From Planctomycetaceae bacterium (GTDB lineage Bacteria > Planctomycetota > Planctomycetia > Pirellulales > UBA1268), in assembly GCA_902629495.1 (NCBI GenBank), contig CACORA010000021.1, positions 1-34,885 of the forward strand: a stretch of 34,885 bases of DNA. The letters run 5' to 3'. Shown in pieces: positions 25,888 to 33,011 of the stretch. Position 1 is the stretch's first letter. Every line of letters begins with the position of its first letter. The notes under the pieces were generated by a model, which saw only the letters and a program-made list of their open reading frames with translations, was not told the DNA's origin and did no database searches. The translations under genes and the position numbers were made by a program.

Positions 25888-26559
25888 ATGGCCATTTCTG
25901 TCGTTTGTTCCGGCTGCAAGACTCGATTCAATGTGAGTGATCAGTTTGCTGGTCGTACTGGACCATGTCCCAAATGCAAAAAGCTGATAAAGATTCCACA
26001 AAGGGCAGCCGGTGAGGTCACCATCCAGGAACCGGAGCCACCGACTGGGAGCCCTTCAACCACCCGAATGCCAACGGCACCAATCATTTTCAAGGAGGAC
26101 ACTGTTTCTCTTCTATCGATTGTCAGTGTTGCCATTGTCGTACTCGGAAGCCTATTTCTTTCGATACTCTTTCGGTACACGTGGGGACCTGGCAATACAC
26201 CAACTGCTATCTTAGTAGCTGGTGCCATATTGTTTTCATTTCCCTGTGCATGGTGTGGATACTGGATTCTTCGAGACAGAGAGATCCCTCCGCTGCATGG
26301 AACAAGTCTGGCCACACGTTCACTCATTTGTGCTGTGATTTACTCATCTCTTTGGGGAGTTCATTCATTTCTACCAGTTGAACAGATGGCAGAGGACTAC
26401 TGGCAATGGCTTTTCGTCGGCCCAATCCTCGGATTCGCTGGAGCACTTGCTGCATTCACATCACTTGATTTTGACTGGGGGACAGCTTTCGCCCATTTCT
26501 CGCTCTACGTGATTTTCACAGCTTCACTACGTTGGATTCTTGGCTTTCCAGCCTTCTAG
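25888..26559 (+). CDS. Zinc-ribbon membrane protein of unknown function
   Basis: 223 residues. The N-terminus has a ribbon VCSGCKTRFNVSDQFAGR then CPKCKK (Cys7, Cys10, Cys27, Cys30). A Pro/Thr-rich linker follows, then about five hydrophobic segments (roughly 74-96, 106-128, 140-160, 173-190, 200-220). The layout is a cytosolic ribbon tethered to a membrane bundle. The HD-domain gene follows 32 bp later on the same strand. Family and function are unrecognised. Confidence 0.75.
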   Translation: MAISVVCSGCKTRFNVSDQFAGRTGPCPKCKKLIKIPQRAAGEVTIQEPEPPTGSPSTTRMPTAPIIFKEDTVSLLSIVSVAIVVLGSLFLSILFRYTWGPGNTPTAILVAGAILFSFPCAWCGYWILRDREIPPLHGTSLATRSLICAVIYSSLWGVHSFLPVEQMAEDYWQWLFVGPILGFAGALAAFTSLDFDWGTAFAHFSLYVIFTASLRWILGFPAF

Positions 26560-26591
26560 TTACTTGCCATCCCTAAGTATGAGATTGCCTG

Positions 26592-27950
26592 ATGGCTCAT
26601 AGACAACTTCTTGCCGACACGATCCCTGAGCTTGCTTCACTTGGCACGTCAACAGCCAGCATTCGTATTCCTCCCGGCGTGACCATACCATTCTCTCCAC
26701 GGGTACGAGCACTCGTTGATTCCACCGTTTTCCGTCGGCTGTCAGGCATTAGTCAACTCGGGCTCGTTGCATTGGTCTATCCAGGAGCGCGTCATTCTCG
26801 ATTTGAACATTCGCTGGGCGTGTTTCGTTTAGCGTTGGAGTTTCTAGCTCGGCTTCAGCACGATACTCGCTTCATGCAGACAGTTTCTACCGGTGATGCA
26901 ACTGCTTTTCTTGCTGCGTCTCTACTGCATGACATTGGGCATTGGGCATTCTGTCACCCACTTGAAGATATGAGACTTTCTGAATTACCAAAGCACGAGT
27001 CTCGTCTTCCAAGTCTCATCCATCATGGTGACATTGCAGATATTCTCAAAAATGATTGGTGTGTTGAGCCTTCACGGGTGGCAAGCCTCATCACTGGCTC
27101 AGCAAATGATCCTGCCGCAAAGATTCTTCAATCACTTCTCTCAGGCCCAGTCGATATTGATAAGATGGATTATCTATCCCGAGATAGCCTGCATGCAGGA
27201 GTCTCGTATGGAAATCATTTTGACCAAGAACGGCTCCTTTCAAGTCTTTGCATCGACGAGACGGGCACAAAACTGGCTATTACCGAGAAGGGATGTACAG
27301 CAGCAGAATTAATGGTGGTAGCACGTTCTGTGATGTTCAGTGAGGTGTATTGGCACCACACGGTGCGATCAGCAACAGCAATGCTGCAACGGGTTATATG
27401 GTTACTCAAACCCGTTCTTGATCCCAGTGAAATTGTAAACTTTGATGATCAGTCATTCATCGCATGGGTTTTTCAAGCATCGAAAGATGGGCCTGCTGAA
27501 CCATTGGTCGATGGCTTATTTGGCCCTCAACGAAAACTGTATAAGCGTGTCGCAACTTTTGATCAAATGCATCACGCATCAATCCACTCCGCATTATCCG
27601 GCCGGGAGTATCCTGAACTCGTCACCATTGGGAATACTCTTGCGAATACTTTGAGCAAGAAACTGGGCGTCTGTATTGCACCCCACTCCCTTCTCATTGA
27701 TGCCCCTCCTGCAGAAAGAGAAATCGAATTTCAAATTCAGGTGAGGGAGCGAAAGAATGCTCACGGAGAGAAAAACAGCTGGGACTGGATCCCACTCACC
27801 GACCGCTCACCAATCGTTCGGAGCTTAGCACGGGAGCAATTCGATGACGTTGTTAAGCGAGTGAGACTATTCGCACCGTCGAACGAGGCTACTATTCTTT
27901 CACAATGCACCGACCTCGAGGAACATGTCCTCGAGGTCGTACATGCATAG
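26592..27950 (+). CDS. HD-domain phosphohydrolase (SAMHD1/YwfO-like)
   Basis: 452 residues. The metal-binding HD core is split in the family's way: H73 in RHSRFEHSLG, His113-Asp114 in LLHDIGHWAFCH, and Asp188 in PVDIDKMDYLSRDS. This pattern matches the dNTP triphosphohydrolase-like HD branch that includes SAMHD1 and bacterial YwfO/YdhJ. Activity on dNTPs or other nucleotides is inferred, not shown. The C-terminal part (about 270-452) is less conserved and mixed. The last coding bases contain a perfect 12-bp inverted repeat (27911-27939). It converges on the CxxCH gene with three bases between stops. Confidence 0.9.
   Translation: MAHRQLLADTIPELASLGTSTASIRIPPGVTIPFSPRVRALVDSTVFRRLSGISQLGLVALVYPGARHSRFEHSLGVFRLALEFLARLQHDTRFMQTVSTGDATAFLAASLLHDIGHWAFCHPLEDMRLSELPKHESRLPSLIHHGDIADILKNDWCVEPSRVASLITGSANDPAAKILQSLLSGPVDIDKMDYLSRDSLHAGVSYGNHFDQERLLSSLCIDETGTKLAITEKGCTAAELMVVARSVMFSEVYWHHTVRSATAMLQRVIWLLKPVLDPSEIVNFDDQSFIAWVFQASKDGPAEPLVDGLFGPQRKLYKRVATFDQMHHASIHSALSGREYPELVTIGNTLANTLSKKLGVCIAPHSLLIDAPPAEREIEFQIQVRERKNAHGEKNSWDWIPLTDRSPIVRSLAREQFDDVVKRVRLFAPSNEATILSQCTDLEEHVLEVVHA
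27911..27939. repeat. Perfect 12-bp inverted repeat at the convergent gene end
   Basis: CGACCTCGAGGA (27911-27922), a 5-base loop ACATG, then TCCTCGAGGTCG (27928-27939). The stem is perfect over 12 bp and GC-rich. It lies inside the last codons of the HD gene, 12 bp before its stop, where the CxxCH gene ends on the other strand. No T-run follows on either strand, so it is not a canonical intrinsic terminator. It may be a bidirectional pause/terminator or an mRNA-stabilising stem. Confidence 0.75.
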
Positions 27951-27953
27951 TAA

Positions 27954-28313
27954 TTACTCGTCTGGAAAGAGCTCTCCTTTTTTGATCATTTCCCCAAATG
28001 TCGGAGAGCCAGCTCCTGCACTTGGCATCGCCGCAACTGTCTCAAGTGCTTTTTGAATTTTTTCCTTGTTTGACTTGTCTTCAGCTTTATCAAGTAATTT
28101 ATCTAAAGCTGCTCCATAAACATTTCGATTTTTTTTTGTTTTTCCATAATGACAGATATTGCATTTCGCATCTGCCAATGGAGATGCAACCGGTGCATAC
28201 AGCGCCTTAAACTCATCGGAAAATTGCTTGATCGCAAATGCTTCACCGCCCCAAGCAGCCACACCTATTACGACAAAAAAACTAAAAACAAACGTTAACG
28301 TGCTGCGCATCAT
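27954..28313 (-). CDS. Small exported single-CxxCH (c-type cytochrome-like) protein
   Basis: 119 residues. A hydrophobic signal peptide (about 1-27) precedes a mature part with one haem-attachment motif C51-N-I-C54-H55 and then a Lys-rich helical region. The C-terminal third has SPTFGEMIKKGELFP. No second haem ligand is obvious; a Met in GEMIKK is a candidate. Function as an electron carrier is inferred from the motif only. ATG 28313 has GGAGG eight bases upstream; a second ATG follows at 28310. A duplicated 44-bp element lies upstream at 28354-28437. Confidence 0.78.
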   Translation of the reverse strand: MMRSTLTFVFSFFVVIGVAAWGGEAFAIKQFSDEFKALYAPVASPLADAKCNICHYGKTKKNRNVYGAALDKLLDKAEDKSNKEKIQKALETVAAMPSAGAGSPTFGEMIKKGELFPDE

Positions 28314-28353
28314 CGAACACCTCCAAAATGCCAAAACATGCGAGAATCCTAAT

Positions 28354-28437
28354 CTCCAAACTTGCGGCCAATGAAATATAAGACTCTCCAAACGCCTCTC
28401 CAAACGTACGGCCGTGAAGGTATAAGACTCTCCAAAA
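28354..28437. repeat. Two-copy imperfect tandem repeat (44-bp period)
   Basis: Copy 1 is 28354-28392 and copy 2 is 28398-28437. Each begins CTCCAAAC, has CGGCC in the middle and ends ATAAGACTCTCCAAA. The copies differ by a few substitutions and small gaps. They lie 40-125 bp upstream of the leftward CxxCH gene. On that gene's strand each reads TTTGGAGAGTCTTATA, so the duplicated element could be an operator or promoter. It overlaps no gene. Confidence 0.7.
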
Positions 28438-28448
28438 GGCTCAGAGTC

Positions 28449-28489
28449 AAGAAAAGGCCAGGAATACTGCATTTCACGCATCCCAGGCC
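28449..28489 (-). terminator. Candidate intrinsic terminator after the Ser/Thr kinase
   Basis: On the minus strand, GGCCTGGGATGC pairs with GCAGTATTCCTGGCC, leaving a small loop. The outer ten pairs have one mismatch and one G-U, and a TTTTCTT run follows directly. It lies 44 bp downstream of the kinase stop and 136 bp upstream of the CxxCH start, so it would separate the two same-strand genes. Judged by eye, with no folding energy computed. Confidence 0.55.
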
Positions 28490-28532
28490 ATTTATTCGTT
28501 AAGTTTTTGGCGTTTTTGCCCTTGTAGGTGCG

Positions 28533-30698
28533 TTATTCGGCATCTTCAGCAATGTAAGCAAGCCCAAGTGCCGAATCTGCAAAATTGATTTCCACACGTT
28601 CAGCACCTCCATCAATCCGTCTAAAGATTGGACTCCCTCTGTAGACTCCTCCACTATCTATCCATTCAATGGCTAGTCGATAGGCATCTGGATCGCCAAT
28701 TCCAACCTGATCCAGAAGAGGCCAACCTTTCTCAATAGAAAACTCACATGATGCTGCAGACACACTGAGTGAGGGAAGCACTGGACGCTCTGCCGAGTCT
28801 GTCAGACTCGCAAATCCCTCTACACAACGGAAACGACTCTTAATCAATTCCAGACTTATTTGGGGACCTAAAGGAAACGATGGTTTCGCACCAACCGTCT
28901 TCATAAAATGAATCGCTCCATTGAGCGAGCTATCATCCCATCTCACATTGATAACAGACGGCACATTGACACGAAGAAAATCCACTGCTCCATCAATCGT
29001 TGTTCGCGTCATGTCAATCATGCAAGCAGCCTCATCCACCTCATTGGGCTGTGGAGAGAAGATACTCACACAAGCATCCTGAGTGAGATTGTCGTACGTC
29101 AGTCCATCATCTGAGGAAAAATCCAACCCCTGAAGTATTTGTAGTCTTACATCAACACACTCAAGTACAGACGATCCATGAAGTGCGAAAAGACTTAGTG
29201 CATCATTATTTTGTGGTAGAGCCATGGCAAGAACATCAACACCTTCAAGTTGAAGCGTTGCTGACTCAAGAACGCAACCAGCATGAACACTTACTTCTTT
29301 TTTTTCAGTTTGTGAGAGTTCTGAAAGAATGTTGGATCCAGTTGCCAATCGTATCGTGGGCATAAAACCCGAAGCGGCACGGATACTCAGCCTTTTACCG
29401 CTTAATCGAAAGGGGCTTTCGTCGCGGACTCCAGTATAGGCCAGTTCGATCTCATCACCTGATTCGGCCAATGGAATGACTTCTCCAAGTGTCGACCGCT
29501 CATTCTCTTGACTTGGTGTTTCAACAATGCGCCATACTTGGGTTGTGTGCATTGGCAAAGGAGCACTGGAAACACGTGTTGAAAGAGGCGAGGACAGATC
29601 CTTCACTTCTGAAAGAGGCCATACTTTGAGGGCAGCTACAAACAAAACAAGCCCAGCCACGGGAACCAACCATGGCAAATGCCCCATCATCCGAACGTGA
29701 CGAAGTCCTCCAGACTGTGACACTACCGGGCGAGGACCTGTAAGCTCAACGCCCATATCATCTGCACATACCAACAAATCAGACTCTAACTCAGCTGGAC
29801 GCTGATAACGATCATCCGGATCTTTTCGCATCAAGCGTCTTATGATTTCACCAAAGCGTTGAGGAACACCGGGCCGAAGCGATTCGACTGGAGGAGGTTC
29901 TACCTGCTGATGCTGCAAGAGCTTTTGAACCATTGTCCCTGAAGCAAATGGCGGCCGACCAGTAAGCATAAAAAAAGCCGTACAACCAAGTGAATAAAGA
30001 TCGCTTCGAATGTCCGCAACGCGAGGATCACGTGCTTGTTCTGGTGAAATGTAATCGAATGTCCCAAGGGTCATGCCACTCGATGTGAGATCATCATCGC
30101 CGGCTACATGATGGAGACGTGCCAACCCCATGTCGACAATTCTCGCGCGGCCAGAAGGAGTAATGATGATATTTGAGGGCTTGATATCTCTGTGGACAAC
30201 ATCTCTTTGAGACGCATGTTCGAGTGCATCAGCAATTTGTATGAGCACATTTATTGACCGTTCAAGATCAAACGGACCAAATCGAGCTATCATGTCACGT
30301 AAGTTTGTACCCTCGATGTACTCAAAAACAATGTAGTGCCACCCATCATCTGAACCCACCGCATACACGCGTCCAATATTTTCATGATCCAGCCGTGCCG
30401 CCGATTGAGCTTCATTACGGAATCTCTTGAGCATCTCATCATCCGTTGACTGATGCCGTGAGAGCACCTTAACAGCCACGATGCGATCAAGTGTTGAATC
30501 AAGGGCACGGAAAACTGCTCCCATTCCACCCCCTCCGACAAACTCGAGAAGGCGATACGGCCCAAGATCGCGCCCCTCCATGGATCGGCCGAGCTCACTC
30601 GTTGATGAAGAAGCATGCACACGAGACGACGTCTGAGCAGAAATCTCCGTCACATCTGGACTACGACTTCTTTCGGAATGATCTGATGATGTATCCAT
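28533..30698 (-). CDS. Membrane-bound Ser/Thr protein kinase with extracytoplasmic domain
   Basis: 721 residues. The cytosolic Hanks-type kinase (about 45-310) has the glycine loop VGGGGMGAVF, Lys77 in IVAVK, catalytic Asp171 in VVHRDIKPSN and metal-binding Asp189 in IVDMGLARL (DMG in place of DFG). The activation segment TLGTFDYISPEQ follows. One transmembrane helix lies at about 341-360 (LVPVAGLVLFVAAL). The C-terminal 360 residues are outside and rich in short hydrophobic-Ser strands, with no PASTA repeats. A beta-helix or lectin-like sensor fold is possible. The Ser-rich N-terminal 40 residues may be autophosphorylated. It has its own 3' terminator-like stem and is divergent from the HdeD-like gene. 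The signal it senses is unknown. Confidence 0.93.
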   Translation of the reverse strand: MDTSSDHSERSRSPDVTEISAQTSSRVHASSSTSELGRSMEGRDLGPYRLLEFVGGGGMGAVFRALDSTLDRIVAVKVLSRHQSTDDEMLKRFRNEAQSAARLDHENIGRVYAVGSDDGWHYIVFEYIEGTNLRDMIARFGPFDLERSINVLIQIADALEHASQRDVVHRDIKPSNIIITPSGRARIVDMGLARLHHVAGDDDLTSSGMTLGTFDYISPEQARDPRVADIRSDLYSLGCTAFFMLTGRPPFASGTMVQKLLQHQQVEPPPVESLRPGVPQRFGEIIRRLMRKDPDDRYQRPAELESDLLVCADDMGVELTGPRPVVSQSGGLRHVRMMGHLPWLVPVAGLVLFVAALKVWPLSEVKDLSSPLSTRVSSAPLPMHTTQVWRIVETPSQENERSTLGEVIPLAESGDEIELAYTGVRDESPFRLSGKRLSIRAASGFMPTIRLATGSNILSELSQTEKKEVSVHAGCVLESATLQLEGVDVLAMALPQNNDALSLFALHGSSVLECVDVRLQILQGLDFSSDDGLTYDNLTQDACVSIFSPQPNEVDEAACMIDMTRTTIDGAVDFLRVNVPSVINVRWDDSSLNGAIHFMKTVGAKPSFPLGPQISLELIKSRFRCVEGFASLTDSAERPVLPSLSVSAASCEFSIEKGWPLLDQVGIGDPDAYRLAIEWIDSGGVYRGSPIFRRIDGGAERVEINFADSALGLAYIAEDAE

Positions 30699-30777
30699 AC
30701 TGCAGACAGTACCACCCTTTTGGGATTAATGCACGATCAACGCGACAAGTAGAAACGTGACGCCGATTTTGATTCAT

Positions 30778-30807
30778 TTGCGAAAGTCTTGTCTGTCTAC
30801 GTACACT
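30778..30807 (+). promoter_or_regulatory. Candidate promoter for the HdeD-like gene
   Basis: TTGCGA (30778-30783) and TACACT (30802-30807), 18 bases apart, each match four of six consensus positions. They lie about 55 bp ahead of the ATG at 30861, in the 162-bp gap divergent from the kinase. Tentative. Confidence 0.3.
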
Positions 30808-30860
30808 AAGGGCTTTTGGTCAAGAAACAGTCACGTTTACTTCAACAAGGAATTATTTTG

Positions 30861-31433
30861 ATGTCCACTTTTCCCAATGAGCAGGAAACCATTCCCGAAG
30901 CTGAGATTCTCTCCAGACTTTCAACATGGAGCCTTGTATTGGGTGCTGTTCTCGCTGTCCTTGGTGGCTTGGCTGTTGCAGCTCCGTGGGCCGCTTCCAC
31001 CGTGGTCGATGTTCTCTGTGGAATCATGCTGGTAGCTGCCGGCATCTCACACCTTGTGATGACAATTGGCACGTATACATGGCGAGGGTTTTGGCTCACC
31101 CTGCTCTGTGGCACTCTCTCTGTAGTGGCTGGCATGGGCATGCTCATTCTTCCTGACGCAGGCGTTTCAGCACTCGTAACTTTTCTTGGATTTATGTTAC
31201 TTTTTGAATCAATTGCCAAACTGGTCGCTGCCTTTTCAGTCCGAGAAAACTTTCCGTGGGGATGGCTTCTTTTTGATGGTGTCATCACTGGTTTCCTTGC
31301 TATTGTTCTCCTGACGAGCCAACCCGCAGAAGCCGGAGTTCTCTTAGGAGTATTTGTTGGGGTCAGCCTCCTTTCGAGCGCCTTCCTATTTGTGTCAGCA
31401 GGCCTAACGCTCAGAAGACGCCTGACGTCCTAA
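30861..31433 (+). CDS. HdeD-family (DUF308) membrane protein
   Basis: 190 residues with about six transmembrane helices arranged as in the HdeD/DUF308 family: LVLGAVLAVLGGLAVAAPW, VDVLCGIMLVAAGISHL, a GFWLTLLCGTLSVVAGMGML segment, and three more ending before the RRRLTS tail. E. coli HdeD is linked to acid resistance, but the wider family is not defined biochemically. ATG 30861 has an AAGGA ten bases upstream; the in-frame start at 30816 would add an unhelpful basic leader. Its TAA stop overlaps the stop of the convergent MgtE-like gene (shared CTAA). Confidence 0.85.
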   Translation: MSTFPNEQETIPEAEILSRLSTWSLVLGAVLAVLGGLAVAAPWAASTVVDVLCGIMLVAAGISHLVMTIGTYTWRGFWLTLLCGTLSVVAGMGMLILPDAGVSALVTFLGFMLLFESIAKLVAAFSVRENFPWGWLLFDGVITGFLAIVLLTSQPAEAGVLLGVFVGVSLLSSAFLFVSAGLTLRRRLTS

Positions 31434-32425
31434 GACAAAAGCCAGCGAGCAAAAAGCAGATAGATCACTAACGTTGTCATATCCGTTGCGGCTAAGGCAA
31501 TTGGACCAGCAGCAACCTGTGGTTCGCGATGAACCAGTTTTAGGATATTTGGTATTGCTGCACCGATGATCGATGCACACACGACCCCTCCAGCAATGCC
31601 ACTCAGCAGGCATGCCATCAGCGTCATATCATGAAGCCATAGAAAAGATACAAATGCGACGATGACAGCGCTAGTACTACCAAGCAAGATGCCCGTCATT
31701 GACTCAATACGGAGCATTCGAATGATGCTCTTCAGTGTTGGTTGTCGACTGTGTAACACTTGAAGAGTGAGGCTCACTGACTGAATCGCAACACTCTCAG
31801 CAAGCGCTAACACCACGGGAATAAAGAGTGCTAATGAAAGTGCCTTTTCAAGTTCACGTTGGAACACTCCCGTGAGGAAGGCTGCCACAAGACCCCCAAT
31901 AATATTGGCGATAAGCCAGGGAAATCTACTTTGAAATGCCAGGAGCGATGATCGCTGCTGCGACTCACGAAAATGAACCCCTATAAGCTGAAAAAGATCA
32001 TCCGTGTCTTCTCGACGATCAAGATCTGCTAATTCATTTGTGTACAGATCGACATCCACAACACCCAGAATTCGTCGTCCTTCATCCAGAATTGGAAATG
32101 CAAGCAAACGGTACAGTAGAAAAAACTCACAGGCATCCAGTACTGTTGCAGAGCAAGGAATGGTGATGACATTTGTCACCATAATGTCACGAATTGCTGT
32201 GGACTCACTGCTGAGCAAAAGCCGACGCGTCGGCACAACACCCTCAAGGCAGCCGTGAGCATCAACTGCATAAAAATAGATAATTCGCCCCGAGGGTGGA
32301 GCTGAGCGAGACGCTGCAATTGCTTCACCAACCGTTTGATCTGCACGGACCACGGCTGGACCTGTGCGCATGTGCTGGGTCACCGGATCATTGAGGTGTG
32401 AAATACGAGCGTTGTGATAAGGCAT
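31430..32425 (-). CDS. MgtE-like CBS-domain divalent cation transporter, N-domain absent
   Basis: 331 residues. Two CBS domains at about 15-70 and 80-130 (TVGEAIAASR, VVPTRRLLLS, IMVTNVITI, GVVDVDLYT) are followed by five transmembrane helices (about 170-331) of the MgtE type. Canonical MgtE has an extra N-terminal superhelical domain ahead of the CBS pair, which is missing here. The pore segment that normally reads G-N-x-G-x-Q-S is ALAESVAIQSVSLTLQ, so the glycine/asparagine residues are replaced. Asp315 in ATDMTTLVIY fits the family's Mg-site Asp. Mg/Co transport is plausible, but substrate and gating may differ. It converges on the HdeD-like gene with a four-base overlap. Confidence 0.85.
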   Translation of the reverse strand: MPYHNARISHLNDPVTQHMRTGPAVVRADQTVGEAIAASRSAPPSGRIIYFYAVDAHGCLEGVVPTRRLLLSSESTAIRDIMVTNVITIPCSATVLDACEFFLLYRLLAFPILDEGRRILGVVDVDLYTNELADLDRREDTDDLFQLIGVHFRESQQRSSLLAFQSRFPWLIANIIGGLVAAFLTGVFQRELEKALSLALFIPVVLALAESVAIQSVSLTLQVLHSRQPTLKSIIRMLRIESMTGILLGSTSAVIVAFVSFLWLHDMTLMACLLSGIAGGVVCASIIGAAIPNILKLVHREPQVAAGPIALAATDMTTLVIYLLFARWLLS

Positions 32426-32489
32426 AGCGCGAACAGCAGATCGTGTAACTGACTTTCTCAGCAGTCACATTATATATCATAAGGGTATT

Positions 32490-32999
32490 TCACTTGAGTG
32501 CGGGGAGTCCATAGTGACTTCTCAGATGTGTGAATGCGACCCAAGCTGCTGATTGCTTTTTGAATAGCTTGACCAACTGTGATGCTGAGACACCAAAGTG
32601 TGTTGCGGCAACAGAGAGATCGCCTCGCTCCAATTGCAGAAAGTCAAGAGCTTCTGCTATGAGAAGCGGATAGTCATGGTGGTCAGCACGAACTGTGATT
32701 CGTTGATTCTGCACCCGTGATTTCCATTCCTTTGATGGTGCTTCTCTTGAGGATTGCCCGCGATACTCTGTCGCTAGCCGAAGCCGAAGCCGCCAAAGAG
32801 CTACACGACGGTTTGCTGCCTGAGATCGTCTCTCAGACGCTTCCGCTACTATCCCAGAGGGTTGATGAGTGAGGACAACTGCTGTTTCCGTTTTGTTGCG
32901 ATGCTGTCCACCTGGACCTGATCGCTTCGTGCGACTCTCCTCACATTGTGTGAGGAGGATTTCAGATTGCAGGGCAGCTGGATGCATGGATTTGCACAT
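32490..32999 (-). CDS. Small peptide-chain release-factor-like (GGQ) protein
   Basis: 169 residues. SGPGGQHRNKTETAV at about 27-41 is the GGQ loop of class I release factors (RF-1 domain), which hydrolyses peptidyl-tRNA. There is no codon-recognition domain, so it cannot be RF1/RF2; ArfB/ICT1-like rescue or a paralogue role is possible. The basic stretch is followed by a C-terminal helix-turn-helix-like region at about 128-148 (LSVAATHFGVSASQLVKLF), which is not part of ArfB. The start is at 32999, or at Met5 (32987); neither has a clear ribosome binding site. It lies 12 bp after the sulfatase-GH30 gene, on the same strand. Confidence 0.85.
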   Translation of the reverse strand: MCKSMHPAALQSEILLTQCEESRTKRSGPGGQHRNKTETAVVLTHQPSGIVAEASERRSQAANRRVALWRLRLRLATEYRGQSSREAPSKEWKSRVQNQRITVRADHHDYPLLIAEALDFLQLERGDLSVAATHFGVSASQLVKLFKKQSAAWVAFTHLRSHYGLPALK

Positions 33000-33011
33000 T
33001 AAAGAGTTGCT

